Of a DNA stretch of 64,000 nucleotides, positions 42,701 to 48,831 are shown in pieces. Below the pieces are notes generated by a model. It was not told the origin of the DNA and ran no database searches. It saw only the letters and a program-made list of their open reading frames with translations. Both the position numbers and the translations under genes were made by a program. Each line of letters begins with the position of its first letter. Position 1 is the first letter of the stretch. This DNA is from Siphlonurus alternatus (Eukaryota > Arthropoda > Insecta > Ephemeroptera > Siphlonuridae): positions 9,555,431 to 9,619,430 of the forward strand of contig OX463784.1 of assembly GCA_949825025.1 (NCBI GenBank), given 5' to 3'.

Positions 42701-44419
42701 GCCCCTCCCGGTGCTGGAACCGTGGCGGGACCAGAAACCGAGTCTGGCTGGCCTACTTTGAGTGGTGCTAGTGGAGATAGTATGCGGTATATCGTCCCTT
42801 GCTTCAGAGCAGAGTTTGGGACGATACCTTTCGTTAGATTGCTTCCTGAAAAAAGCAAAGAAGATGAAGGAGAAGGAGAAGTTGCAATGGAAGTTGACGA
42901 GAGTAGTAAAGAGAATCATATACCGTCATCACCTAGTGGTGTTGTTGTGAAAGAGGAACCTAAAGATGAAGAAACAACAACAACAACAACAACAAAAACT
43001 TCTGTAACCATTCCAGAACGTAAAAACTGTGACAAAAAGAAACGTACTAAAACATTAAGTGATGTTTTATCTAGGATAAAGAAAGAACCTGCTGAAACAG
43101 AAGAAGCTGTTGCAGATCTTGCTAAGGAAATTCACCAGAAGGTTGCTGGGGATAAGAAAGAAGAAGAGAAAGAAACCCCAGCAGCAGAACCTCCTCCACC
43201 ACCTCCTCCACCTGCTTCTGAGCCCACAGTGGTAGAACCCGAGGCTCCCGTCACCACCAACGGAGAAGTGGAAGTTTCCGAGGAAGAGGAAGCAAAGATG
43301 AGTGAAATTCCGCCTCTCAGTGAGGAAGACAAGAAGCCAAAACTTTGCGTGAAGGACCCGGCAGGAACTCTAAGGCGGAAGAGGCTGGAGGACTATGAGG
43401 ATGAGAGCTATGCCAGAGACGAGGCGAGTCTTTGTTTGGTGAGTGACACCCAAGAGGGTGTTGCACGACGTTGTCTCTGCGTTGCTAACATCCTTCGAAG
43501 TCTCACCTTCATCCCTGGTAATGAGCTAGAGTTTGCCAAGAGTACGGCTTTCCTCTCACTGCTGGGTAAGCTGATCTTGCTTCACCACGACCATCCGTTC
43601 AGAGCCACGAAGCAGAGGAATTACGACCGTGACGAGGAGGCAGCTGAGTGTGCAGACGCTTCTTGTTCTAGCCTCGCGGGAGACTGTGAGTGGTGGTGGG
43701 AACACCTCCACATTCTGCGAGAGAGCGTTCTGGTCATGACTGCAAATATCTCTGGACAGTTAGACCTCGGTCAACATCCAGAGGAAATCTCGAGGCCTAT
43801 ATTAGACGGACTTCTCCACTGGGCAGTATGTCCGGCTGCTTACGGCCAAGATCCATTCCCAACATCATCGACATTGCTCTCTCCTCAAAGACTAGCGTTA
43901 GAAGCTCTCTGTAAACTTTGTGTTACAGATAGTAACGTTGATTTACTTCTAGCTACACCACCACATTCACGTTTAGAAAGACTTTGTGCTACGTTAGCAA
44001 GACTGCTTTGTAGATCAGAAGAACAACCATTAAGAGAGTTTGCTGTAAATCTTCTTCATTCTTTAGCGGCAGCTGCTTCTAGTGCTGCTAGAGTTGTTGC
44101 TATGCAAGCTCCTACCGTGTCTCTACTGTTAGGGTTCATAGAGCAAGCTGAACAAGCGGCATTAGCAGTAGCAAATCAACACGGCATACAAGCTCTTAGA
44201 GACAATCCAGAATCAATGGGCACAAGTTTAGATATGTTAAGAAGAGCAGCAGGTACTCTTTTGCATTTATCTCGTCATAGGGCTAATCGACCGTTGTTTT
44301 TACAACAAGAACATCGTCTACTTGCGCTCGTAATGAGTCAGATATTAGACCAACATGTGGCCGCTATTTTATCTCGAGTGTTATACCAATGTTCGCGCGT
44401 GGAAAGTGCAGAATCTTAG
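9214..44419 (+). CDS. osa: Osa / ARID1 (BAF250) chromatin-remodelling subunit, 3' part of gene, 20 exons
   Basis: Osa/ARID1 is the ARID-bearing, signature subunit of the BAP (BAF) SWI/SNF nucleosome remodeller and acts in the nucleus on enhancers and promoters. Twenty exons join with matching phases and no internal stop to 6492 nt (2163 residues plus TAG). Order of parts: conserved QNSNDSSSG and SRSMSPAV blocks, a Pro/Gly/Gln-rich disordered half with a GPQHG repeat, the YLKQHLQ block, the ARID domain (about residues 543-645 of this partial protein), a second disordered stretch with polyQ and polyA, then the BAF250_C region from about residue 1378 to the end. LxxLL motifs in the tail are LPGLL, LDVLL, LDGLL and LARLL. 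The first exon seen starts in phase 0 with no ATG; the Drosophila protein has several hundred residues before this point, so the start lies left of the window. Internal non-exon sequence is intron. Identification is very secure; small boundary choices (NAGNAG acceptors) are noted per exon. Confidence 0.97.
9375..9485. mobile_element. Palindromic MITE family D, copy 1
   Basis: ATAGTCGTCTTAGCCTATCT and its imperfect inverse AGATAATCCTAGACGACTAT, with TGACGTCAC / GTGACGTCC inside. It begins only 22 bp after the donor of osa exon 1. Confidence 0.75.
9514..9770. mobile_element. Long terminal inverted-repeat MITE, about 257 bp
   Basis: Left GGATTTTGTATGTATGGATA and right TATCCATACATACAAAATCC are exact inverses, extended by AGTACCAA-type ends. 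The interior holds two AACGTAAGATGGCG direct repeats. Confidence 0.8.
10301..10438. mobile_element. Palindromic MITE, about 138 bp
   Basis: ATGGTCGTAAGTTGCAGCCA and its inverse GGCTGCAACTTACGACCAT, with CCTATCC / GGATAGG inside. Confidence 0.78.
12096..12345 (+). repeat. Polypyrimidine tract
   Basis: About 250 bp in which the + strand is mostly C and T (CCCCCCTTTTTTTTCTCTCT, CTTCTACTACTACTA and so on). Open frames on the minus strand here are low-complexity artefacts. Confidence 0.8.
13651..13814 (+). mobile_element. hAT-type MITE, 164 bp, perfect 8 bp TSD
   Basis: Perfect 14 bp terminal inverted repeats CAGGCTCGGACTGG / CCAGTCCGAGCCTG, flanked by GATCAGAT at 13643-13650 and 13815-13822. 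The CAG start and 8 bp TSD are diagnostic of hAT. The open frames across it are repeat shadows. Confidence 0.9.
15059..15908 (+). mobile_element. Mini-retroposon copy 1 (hairpin + AACC tail), split by a hAT element
   Basis: The element is 15059-15106 plus tail 15893-15908. It starts AGGGGGCATACATGACC and ends in (AACC)n. The 11 bp repeat GTTGTTCCTTT flanks the whole unit at 15048-15058 and 15909-15919. A 786 bp hAT-like element (15107-15892) was later inserted in its tail. Without that insertion it would be about 60 bp long. Confidence 0.78.
15107..15892 (+). mobile_element. Non-autonomous hAT-like element, 786 bp
   Basis: Termini CAGAGCGTACTTGAGTAG at the left and its imperfect inverse (rc CAGAGCGAACTTGAGTAG) at the right. 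Flanked by TACCAAC (15100-15106 and 15893-15899; 8 bp if the ambiguous C is counted). CAG-type termini with 7-8 bp TSDs are the hAT pattern. I see no transposase frame inside; an open frame on the minus strand over its right end is chance. Confidence 0.72.
15933..15980 (+). mobile_element. Mini-retroposon copy 2 (48 bp)
   Basis: Starts TCATGCATGACC, has the TTGATTGCCCC core and ends ACCAACCAACCA. Flanked by the 10 bp repeat TCTTCTGTGC at 15923-15932 and 15981-15990. It is inserted 3 bp to the right of the TSD of copy 1. Confidence 0.82.
16938..17289. mobile_element. Foldback element family A, copy 2
   Basis: Arms run from CAATGGATAACATACATGA to its imperfect inverse ending GGTTATTGTCCATTG, with TGCAGAAATGAATAGAGGG inside each arm. 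It ends about 57 bp before osa exon 2, so it occupies the branch-site region of that intron. Confidence 0.78.
17347..17445 (+). CDS. osa: osa exon 2 (Pro/Ser-rich)
   Basis: Acceptor TCCACAG, donor GTAAGT at 17446. 99 nt, phase 1-1. Encodes GQPNIPMPPRPSS ... ARMSHSPMPTQ, low-complexity linker sequence. An 8 kb intron separates it from the previous exon. Confidence 0.93.
17685..17909 (+). CDS. osa: osa exon 3 with GPQHG tandem repeat
   Basis: Acceptor AAACAG, donor GTAAAC at 17910. 225 nt, phase 1-1. Starts GYPPPPPHMQHPGYKMG, then from about 17775 to 17890 a run of four-residue GPQH-type units coded by a 12 bp repeat (Gly-Pro-Gln-His with a few GAQH and GPH variants). Third codon positions differ between units. 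Long open frames on the other strand here are repeat shadows. Confidence 0.94.
17949..18130 (+). repeat. Dispersed repeat family R, copy 1
   Basis: GTAAAAACTCGTTATTACAC followed by GTTAGGTAAAATTCGATATTG and GGAGATCGCGG. Related sequence occurs at 20248-20357 and, inverted, at 58285-58470. In osa intron 3; the right boundary is unclear. Confidence 0.55.
18599..18921 (+). CDS. osa: osa exon 4 (ends in YLKQHLQ block)
   Basis: Acceptor CTCAACAG, donor GTGAGG at 18922. 323 nt, phase 1-0. Gly/Pro-rich with GGPGGYPPHPG and GMAQGPPGMGQGPPM repeats, ending PNYLKQHLQ. That terminal motif is a conserved island of Osa/ARID1 proteins and fixes the frame. Confidence 0.95.
19085..19366 (+). mobile_element. 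hAT-type MITE family H, copy 1 (282 bp)
   Basis: Termini CAAAGTCTTCTACTCG / CGAGCAGAAGACTTTG, flanked by perfect 8 bp repeats GGTTACAG (19077-19084 and 19367-19374). In the osa intron between exons 4 and 5. A second copy lies at 57123-57407 in opposite orientation. Confidence 0.9.
19506..19866 (+). CDS. osa: osa exon 5, NAGNAG acceptor
   Basis: Donor GTAACG at 19867; phase 0-1. The acceptor is a triple CAG (TCAGCAGCAG), so splicing at 19506 or 19509 gives one Gln more or less before KMGFGSPG. The exon is Pro/Gly/His-rich and ends EQEATDNGITTTAT, matching the DNGIS-type block that precedes the TSVVTTGPDG region in Osa. Confidence 0.93.
20248..20357. repeat. Dispersed repeat family R, copy 2 (short foldback)
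   Basis: CAGTAAAAACTTGTTATTAC at the left and ATAGAGTTTTTACTGTA at the right make a small foldback that shares its terminus with copy 1. Confidence 0.55.
20508..20633 (+). CDS. osa: osa exon 6 (VTTGPDGTPMDDGSQQSTLSNAS block)
   Basis: Acceptor CTTGCAG, donor GTGAGC at 20634. 126 nt, phase 1-1. Encodes SVTSVITTGPDGTPMDD followed by SQQSTLSNASA, a highly conserved Osa/ARID1 block upstream of the ARID domain. Confidence 0.95.
21113..21336 (+). CDS. osa: osa exon 7
   Basis: Acceptor TGTTACAG, donor GTAAGT at 21337; phase 1-0. Encodes ASDREEQQMTPKSSR then a Pro/Gly/Ser linker and an EFGEVNSPSWPRTPASP end; the NxPSWPRxPxSP motif is conserved in Osa. Confidence 0.94.
21337..23885 (+). other. osa: osa intron 7
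   Basis: AT-rich; contains the tRNA-Glu SINE. A stretch near 23452-23505 (AATGGATAACTAACATGATTT) resembles one end of family A. Nothing else recognised. Confidence 0.8.
22259..22579 (+). mobile_element. tRNA-Glu-derived SINE with target-site duplication
   Basis: The head is tRNA-like: A box TGGTGTAGTGG (22267-22277), anticodon arm with a 5 bp stem (22286-22290 / 22298-22302) around a 7 nt loop whose anticodon is CTC (22293-22295, Glu), and B box GGTTCAAATCC (22311-22321). The acceptor stem no longer pairs, so this is not a working tRNA. About 240 bp of unrelated body follows, ending in a GGTAACCAAACCAAACC-type tail. The unit is flanked by the 11 bp direct repeat CACTTCTGCTA (22248-22258 and 22580-22590), the mark of target-primed retroposition. 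It sits in the osa intron after exon 7. Confidence 0.9.
23886..23936 (+). CDS. osa: osa exon 8, 51-nt small exon
   Basis: Acceptor TTGCAG; donor AAG|GTACCC at 23937, weaker than its neighbours. Only 17 codons (VYNSHMTPATQDPYRPK), phase 0-0. The content continues the PxSPQVFNSHV-type block of Osa, so the exon is real despite its size and the 2.5 kb AT-rich intron before it. It could be skipped without breaking the frame. Confidence 0.88.
25497..26022. mobile_element. Foldback element family S, host of a TTAA palindrome
   Basis: Left GGGCACAATTCACGAAAGAGA and right TCTCTTTTGTGAATTACATCCC are imperfect inverses; the TTAA palindrome at 25615-25968 lies between them. Related words (AACCGTGGTTAGTGAGAAAA, GGTTATCTTCC) recur near 30420-30530. 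Confidence 0.55.
25615..25968. mobile_element. TTAA-flanked palindrome family B, copy 1
   Basis: TTAAGGGTAAGATAACACG at the left; the right end is the imperfect inverse ending CTTACTCTTAA. The arms are long inverses (ATATCAGGCATATAAATTCG / AATTTGTATACCTGATAT and others) with almost no loop. In osa intron 8, 213 bp before the first ARID exon. Confidence 0.85.
26182..26451 (+). CDS. osa: osa exon 9, first part of ARID domain
   Basis: Acceptor TATCTGTAG, donor GTATGT at 26452. 270 nt, phase 0-0. After a basic linker (KSAKQPRLTKKRLQKP) it encodes helices H1-H4 of the ARID fold: LGKLYEMDENPDRRPWLDKL, RGTPINACPTISKNTLDLF and VKERAGFMEV. It shows DLFRLYFFVKERAGF where I recall DLYRLY and KERGGF in the fly protein. 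ARID of this class binds AT-rich DNA with little sequence preference. Confidence 0.97.
27260..27476 (+). CDS. osa: osa exon 10, second part of ARID domain
   Basis: Acceptor TTTTTTTCAG, donor GTAAGA at 27477; phase 0-1. Encodes TKAKTWKDVAGQLGIGASSS, then AAYTLRKHYTKHLLPFECHF: the loop and helix H5 of ARID and the hallmark RKHYTK helix. It ends with a basic KKKGPKASSVPSPG linker. Confidence 0.97.
28148..28318 (+). CDS. osa: osa exon 11
   Basis: Acceptor GTCTCCAG, donor GTGAGC at 28319. 171 nt, phase 1-1. Encodes SSNSQDSFPPPGSG, a Tyr/Gly stretch (DGYGYGGYPPG) and MQQQQRPTSQSNAPSPHP. The SSNSQDSFP and QRPxSQxNxxxPHP blocks are conserved in Osa. Confidence 0.95.
28632..28740. mobile_element. Palindromic MITE family D, copy 2 (opposite orientation)
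   Basis: TATCTTTGGTTTGATGTCA and TTTCAAACCAAAGATAAAT arms; the loop ATGGTATTGGAGGACAAAGG matches the reverse complement of the copy-1 loop. Confidence 0.72.
28826..28890. mobile_element. Half copy of MITE family N
   Basis: GAAACCTTATACTTCCGGCTACTTCC and AAATTTTACTGTCA resemble the right arm of the 1991-2200 element; no left arm found. Confidence 0.5.
28919..28973 (+). mobile_element. Mini-retroposon copy 4, degraded
   Basis: GCATGCATGACC start, AATGTGTCTGTTGCC core, and a decayed tail. No TSD recognised. In the osa intron after exon 11. Confidence 0.5.
29686..29718 (+). repeat. Poly(T) tract of 33
   Basis: Uninterrupted T run in the osa intron after exon 11. Similar shorter runs occur at 10829-10846 and 16951-16978. 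Confidence 0.9.
30727..31041 (+). CDS. osa: osa exon 12
   Basis: Acceptor CTTTACAG, donor GTATGC at 31042. 315 nt, phase 1-1. Ser/Ala/Thr/Asn-rich start, then DNVSISNPFDDP (conserved SxSNPFxDP motif) and a polyproline tract of eight consecutive Pro near 30845-30880, ending GGIIPPVRSQ. Confidence 0.94.
32182..32329. mobile_element. Palindromic MITE family K, copy 1
   Basis: TATTACACTATACAATTTT and AAAATTGTATCGTGTAATAT ends, TTTCTTGCAAGAAAATTTC / GAAGCTTTCTTGTAAGGAAA arms. In osa intron 12. Confidence 0.8.
32587..32796. mobile_element. Foldback family P, copy 2, containing a mariner-like MITE
   Basis: Left GGAAGGAATCATCATAGAAGG and right CCTTCTACAATGACTCCTTC are imperfect inverses. The TA-flanked insertion at 32617-32724 splits the left arm. 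Confidence 0.65.
32617..32724. mobile_element. TA-flanked MITE, 108 bp (Tc1/mariner-like)
   Basis: Perfect 13 bp ends CCCAGTAAACACA / TGTGTTTACTGGG flanked by TA on both sides (32615-32616, 32725-32726). The loop holds two GGTCCAGTACT / GGGCCAGTACT direct words. Confidence 0.82.
33974..34163 (+). CDS. osa: osa exon 13
   Basis: Acceptor GTGTGCAG, donor GTGAGA at 34164; phase 1-2. Encodes GMQPGGYQGQPGFGHYPPP, a CAG/CAA Gln run (about 34074-34090), and ends PMYPPYAPEGER; the MYPPYGPEGE-type motif is conserved. Confidence 0.94.
34372..34433 (-). mobile_element. Mini-retroposon copy 3 (62 bp, minus strand)
   Basis: Read on the minus strand it starts CGGGGGCATACATGACC, has the TGTGTCAATTG core, and ends in an AACCAATCAATC-type tail. 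Flanked by the 10 bp direct repeat GATAGATTTT at 34362-34371 and 34434-34443. It lies in the 531 bp osa intron between exons 13 and 14. Confidence 0.82.
34695..35043 (+). CDS. osa: osa exon 14
   Basis: Acceptor TTTGCAG, donor GTGAGA at 35044; phase 2-0. SYGPQGPPMG start, mixed Pro/Gly/Ser/Gln linker with a CAG run near 34914-34928, ending SGYQQEYYRPDQQ. Confidence 0.94.
36644..37045 (+). CDS. osa: osa exon 15, polyQ and polyA, NAGNAG acceptor
   Basis: Donor CAA|GTACGT at 37046; phase 0-0, 402 nt. The acceptor is TTACAGCAGCAG, so the first Gln codons are optional (36644, or 36647 with one fewer). It carries several CAA/CAG runs (about 36690-36725, 36880-36902, 36954-36976) and an Ala tract with one interruption near 36807-36832. 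I see no folded domain. The frame is supported by the phase match to both neighbours. Confidence 0.86.
37268..37622. mobile_element. Large palindromic MITE, 355 bp, possible TTA target
   Basis: Arms of about 165 bp: GGGAACCGCTTCAGCTTTTA / TAAAAGCTGAAGCGGTTCC, AGCGCGCCGAAGAAAATTGG / CCAATTTTCTTTGGCGCGCT and TTATGACGTCAAGCGCCA inside. Flanking TTA on both sides would fit PIF/Harbinger elements. In osa intron 15. Confidence 0.82.
38681..38897 (+). CDS. osa: osa exon 16 (RRHPDF block)
   Basis: Acceptor GTGTTACAG, donor GTGAGT at 38898; phase 0-1. Encodes VYPGQPGVAGSPAG and then the conserved PRRHPDFSKEQ ... YPQQRPAMYG block that leads into the GW-containing start of the next exon. Confidence 0.95.
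39403..39623 (+). CDS. osa: osa exon 17
   Basis: Acceptor TTTCCTGCAG, donor GTGAGT at 39624; phase 1-0. Starts GWGNNSQYRGG, then PGPQQWGPGPPRPPGPPSG and NQWEHHRGYQP. The regularly spaced aromatic residues in a Pro/Gly background are typical of this part of Osa. Confidence 0.94.
39677..39741. mobile_element. Foldback family P, copy 3 (single hairpin)
   Basis: TTCAGTAGCCAGCAAATTGA and GACTTGGCTACTGAGCCTTC arms; about 65 bp, starting 54 bp after the donor of osa exon 17. Confidence 0.62.
39893..40037. mobile_element. Palindromic MITE family J, copy 1
   Basis: Almost perfect 145 bp hairpin: CATTCACAAAGCCTTAAGGC / GCCTTAAGGCTCTGTGAATG and CCACATTTAAGGCTCGATA / TATCGAGCCTTAAATGTGG. It fills much of the osa intron before exon 18. 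Confidence 0.85.
40157..40303 (+). CDS. osa: osa exon 18
   Basis: Acceptor TTCTCGCAG, donor GTATGG at 40304. 147 nt, phase 0-0. Encodes APQQWMPNMPSPGIGQSSPL, then GSPYRPDAKGGFPMPPHGMK, matching the conserved RPPxxxxxxSPFR/YPDxKxxFPMPP-type block before BAF250_C. Confidence 0.94.
40466..41145. mobile_element. Possible transposon remnant with short inverted ends
   Basis: CGATTATTGTCACCGG at the left and CCAGTGACAATAATCC at the right are inverses with two mismatches, 680 bp apart, in osa intron 18. No coding capacity seen. Could be chance. Confidence 0.35.
41486..41979 (+). CDS. osa: osa exon 19, start of BAF250_C region
   Basis: Acceptor ACTTGCAG, donor TG|GTAAGC at 41980; phase 0-2. After a short linker it encodes KRDHLTFPPDTVEATMPVLY, KRRRMARSDVAPVEAWRIMM and SGLLAESCWALDVLNVLLFD, the opening of the conserved C-terminal region. 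It includes a basic KRRR cluster (possible nuclear signal) and overlapping LPGLL and LDVLL motifs. This region holds Osa/ARID1 in the remodeller core. Confidence 0.97.
42469..44419 (+). CDS. osa: osa exon 20, last coding exon (BAF250_C)
   Basis: Acceptor GTGTCGCAG; the frame runs 650 codons to TAG at 44417-44419. It starts WYETCVRRSPEVDL (Trp split over the junction). Residues coded at about 42850-43380 form a charged, disordered insert with two psi-K-x-E motifs (VKEEP and IKKEP), a Thr run and a polyproline run. The fold resumes at RRKRLEDYEDESY and continues through alpha-helical repeat-like sequence with LDGLL and LARLL motifs. Codon choice changes along the exon: GC-richer to about 42830 and at 43300-43860, AT-richer elsewhere. 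Confidence 0.97.
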
Positions 44420-46469
44420 TGTTTAACTGAGGCTGATGAAGATGAACTCGTAACGAATTCCTTTAGCCTCGTTAACGCAGAGGACTCAAATAATAGCTCT
44501 GCAGTATTTGGATCTGACTTTGTAATAGAAAATATTAAGAAAATAAACAATACCAGGTAGATATTAAATTTCAGAAAAAAAAAAAAGTATCATGGTCTTA
44601 ATATAGAATTGTAAATATTATTATTTTTGTTTTTTATTCTTATTATAAAATTAATGACCGTGAATTTATAGTGTTTATGTTCTTCTTTTTTTTTTACTGT
44701 ATTAGGTGATATTTTGTGACGAAAAATTACCTGAAAACAGGTTTTCTTTGCATTATTATAATATAAATATTAATTATAAAAAAAAAAAAAAATAAGAAAA
44801 ATGATACTCCTTTTTTTTTACAACACAGTTGTAAAAAAACGTAAAAAAAATTGACTTAATTAATTTTTAATTAAATGTTAATAATGAACATTTTATTCTG
44901 CTGTGAAACAAAAATCAGCAATTATAATTAAGGGACATAATTGATTAGATAATTAAAATAAAAAAAAATATGTACAGCCTCATTAATGTGTGTATGATCT
45001 TGTATTAAAGGAAAAAAAACTTTTTTTTATTTTTTTTTTTTTAAATTTTAAACGTACAAAAATACATAAATGAGGATAAAAAATTTACCCCAGGTGACTG
45101 TGTGAGAATTTTAATATTATGATTATAAGTATACATATATTTTTTTTTCTTAGCTTGTGTGGGATTTGGTGCTTGTGAATTTAAATAAATTTTCAGGTTT
45201 ATTTTTAATCGGGGGAATAAAAATTACCTGAAAAAATTATTGAAAAAAAAAAAAAGTGTATTATATTTACTTAGGTGGACATATATTAATGAATCTCCAC
45301 AAGATTTAAAAAAAGTGTTAATTGATATATAAAAAAATAATTAATTAAGGGTGAAAAATAAGTGAGTGAGTGTGTGTTAGAAAGAGGAACCTTTTTAAAA
45401 AATATATAAATAAGAAAAAAAAAGGAGAACATTTTTTCGTAGTTAAAAAAAATAAATAAAAGTGAAAAAAAATATATAATGGATCTTCATCTCCTTATTG
45501 TCAAGAAGAAAGAAAAAGAGACCAATGATTTTTTTTCTTATGAAAAAAATAAAACGCTGTTTCTGTAAAACTAGTTAATTCCAAAAAGAGATTTTTTTAA
45601 AAATCTCTTCAGAAAATTAGTATTTTTTGAAGGTAGGAAAAAATGTCTCTATGCAATGTTTTTTGGGGGAAAACTTTTTAGAAAGACTTTAATTTCTTAT
45701 TTTAAAAAAAAAAGAAGCGCAACATGCCTGTTTTATAGTTAATTAGTTCAGTGCATAGATGGTATATTACAATATAATGTTGATGAATTATTTTAATTCT
45801 ATGCCAGTAAGACAGGAAAATAAAAAAGAAAGGCAGAAGTTGGTTGAAGTAATTTATGCATGATGATAAAGAAAATGTTAAACCCTAGCCCAGGCTTAAT
45901 TATGACCCTAAATATTTCCACCCAACCGTATTATCTTCCTTGATCATTTATTCCCATGTCCAAACAGCATCATATTTTTTTTTATATTAAGTTTATTTTG
46001 GTTCTCATTTGATATTCGGTAATAAATAATAATAATAATTATTAATTGTGCAAATGCTGCTTTATATATGTCTGAATATTAAAAAAGATGAATAAATGTA
46101 CATAAAGGAGTACAAAAGTGTGAAATAATTTATTTCTTTTTTTATTTATACCACATTTTGTTTTTTATATAAAATTTAGCAGGTATTTAGACAAGGTCTC
46201 TACAATCAAACATGTTTAAAAGCCATGTTCGCTAAAGGTACTTATTATCAATGAAATTAGATAAGAAACTAAACTTTACTTTTAATTGTTTATAAATCTG
46301 TTTTATCGTCAGGCTCTTTTCACTTTCAGCTTGTGGCTGCTCTTTTTTGGTTTAATTTGTATCTTAGAAATATTGAAAAAACAAGCAAGGAATGCTTATT
46401 TTAATAAGAATGACAGATTTCTTATGGAGAGAATAGTCATTGATTTAGAACATGGAGGAACTTTAAAAA

Positions 46470-46558
46470 AAAATCAGAATTATTATGAGGTTGCTAAGGT
46501 TTACATGTTAATCAAATGGGACTACAACAATCGATTGTTCGTGTTACCTTACCCTTAA
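46470..46558. mobile_element. Half copy of the TTAA subfamily
   Basis: Matches the right end of the 57892-58282 element (GTTGCTAAGGTTTACATGTTA through TACCCTTAA) but has no left arm nearby. The open frame running through it is not a gene. Confidence 0.72.
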
Positions 46559-46795
46559 ATGCAATACAATGGATAAAAAAAAGTATATAACAGTGGATTT
46601 GCATGTAGCAGAGAACACACTGGACTCCATGAAGTCTTTTTTTTTTTTTTTTTACAATGAATGCTAAATATTAATAATCTACTGTAGCTTTAATTCAGAT
46701 AACAACTTGCAACAAGGCATTAATTATTATTTATTTTATAAATATAATAATAATTTTATTTTATCAACATATAATAATTGTTCATTGGGTTAAAT

Positions 46796-47169
46796 TTAAG
46801 GTAAAGATAATACGGATCAGCTGGCCCAATGTTAAAAAAATCCCATTCATAAAAATTATGAAAAAAATTTAAAATGTTCTCCTCCACATCCCCTATCAGT
46901 AGGTAAAATATCAGGTATACAAAAACGAGCTAGTTTTCGAGTTATTAATTTTTAAAGTTGACTAATTTAACATGGAGAAATAGAACTTCCATGTTACATT
47001 GGTCAACTTTAAAAATTAATAACTCAAAAACTAGCTCGTTTTTGTATACCTGATATTTACCTACTGATAGGGGATGTAGAGGAGAACACTTTAAATTTTT
47101 TTCATAATTTTTATGAATGGGATTTTTTTAGCATTGGGCCAGCTGATCCGTGTATTATCTCTACCTTAA
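46796..47169. mobile_element. TTAA-flanked palindrome family B, copy 2
   Basis: 374 bp, TTAA at both ends (46796 and 47166). Near-perfect arms, for example ACGAGCTAGTTTTCGAGTTA / TAACTCAAAAACTAGCTCGT and TCAGCTGGCCCAATG / GCATTGGGCCAGCTGA. Confidence 0.88.
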
Positions 47170-47431
47170 AAAATTTTCTGAATTTTATTATAAAGATTAT
47201 AATTATACAGTATTTAAAACTATATGGTATAATATGTGAAGGTGCAAAGCTAGGTACAAAAAAATTAAAAGGATCAAAATCATATTTAAAAATTATTGAG
47301 CAGCATATCACAAAAAAAAAATATATAATACTGTATTGTCTGTTTTAACATAACCTTAATAATTGTTGCACTTTCGTCGTCTTGAACATGAAGAAATTTT
47401 TATCCATGATCTTGAAAAATTTCTCACTTGG

Positions 47432-47771
47432 TTAAGGGTAAACAGGTAACACGCCCAATGTTAAAAAAACTCTACATCCCCTATCAGCTATTATTATAGC
47501 TATATAATAAAATATCAGGTGTACAAATTCGAGCCAGTTTTTAAGTTATCGTGCATTTTTAAAGTTTGCTAAATTAACATGGAAGTTCCATTTCTCCATA
47601 TGTTAAAGAAATCAACTTCAAAAATTCATAACTCAAAAACTAGATCAAATTTGTACACCTGATATTTCATACTAATAGAGGGGATGTACGTAGAGGAGAA
47701 CATTTTAAATTTATTTCATAATTTTCATATCTGTAATTTTTTTAACATTGGGTATGTTACCTTCCCCTTAA
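47432..47771. mobile_element. TTAA-flanked palindrome family B, copy 3
   Basis: 340 bp from TTAAGGGTAAACAGGTAACA to TGTTACCTTCCCCTTAA, same arms as copies 1 and 2 with small deletions. It lies 262 bp after copy 2. Confidence 0.85.
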
Positions 47772-48409
47772 TCATCATGCTCCATCCGCCTTATGGATAA
47801 CAAAAAATTTTTGAGGCAACGCCTGTATGTAATATCCTGACAAAATAGATGTATACAGCAATCTTAGATACATATCAATAAAAACTAAAATTAAGGTGAG
47901 GCGTATAAATCATAGATTTTATTATGATGAAAGTTTTTATTTCAAAAATAAAGGTAGATAAAGATATTCAATTTAGGAATGCTCCTTTATTTTTGAGTCA
48001 GTCTTAATATTAAACAAGTACATATAGGCACAGGTCTAGTGGGTGAGGGGGACTGCGGAGACATAGATTTTAACCCTTTTTTTTTCTAGATTATGGTGCC
48101 TTAACTCTTAATTTTCACAAGTTAAATGCAATAAATATATATTTTGTAATTATTTACAAATTACTATCATAAATATTATACAATTGGCATAAGTTAATAT
48201 TCTTTTAATTTTTATTGTTTGAGAAAAAATAAAAAATACAGAGAGAGAGAGGGGGCATAATTATGTATCAGTTATACATAATGTAGCGGGGCTATACAAC
48301 TTCAAAATTTGGTCTACAATGTCTATATGTATATAAATATTATAAATACATAATTATAAACTGTACATTATTGTATTAATTATGTACGTTATATAATAAT
48401 AATACACAG

Positions 48410-48511
48410 TGGGGGCCCGGGCATTCACAAAGCACTTTAAACCCAACTTTAGTACCAGAGATAAAACTTGGGGCTAAAGTTGGGGTTAAAGTGCTTTGTG
48501 AATGCTCCCCA
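48410..48511. mobile_element. Palindromic MITE family J, copy 2
   Basis: GGGCATTCACAAAGCACTTT / AAAGTGCTTTGTGAATGCTC with AACCCAACTTTAG / CTAAAGTTGGGGTT inside. Shares the GGGCATTCACAAAG end with copy 1 but differs in the stem. Confidence 0.8.
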
Positions 48512-48831
48512 ATATTATTTATTGTATAATATATAATATACAACTATGTTTTAATTAATTTATCCATTATATTTTCTTTCAAACAAAAATGTATATATGT
48601 ATACAAAAAATTTGAAGGTGGGAAATTAAACCTGAGTTTGAGTGTACGTGCTTACAAGAAAATAAATTATTATATTAAGTAATCCTCTGCAACATGCAGA
48701 GACACATAAATTGTAATATGTCCAGCATATATTATATTTATGCAACACATGTCTCACATGATAGAGACCATGCAGCTAGGGAAGGTATACAATATAAAAC
48801 AGTTACAGTAAAAATTTGTACAGTAAAAAAC

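Noticed and set aside
46286..46558. 90-codon + frame
   Set aside because: Its second half is the arm of a TTAA palindrome; no splice or homology support.
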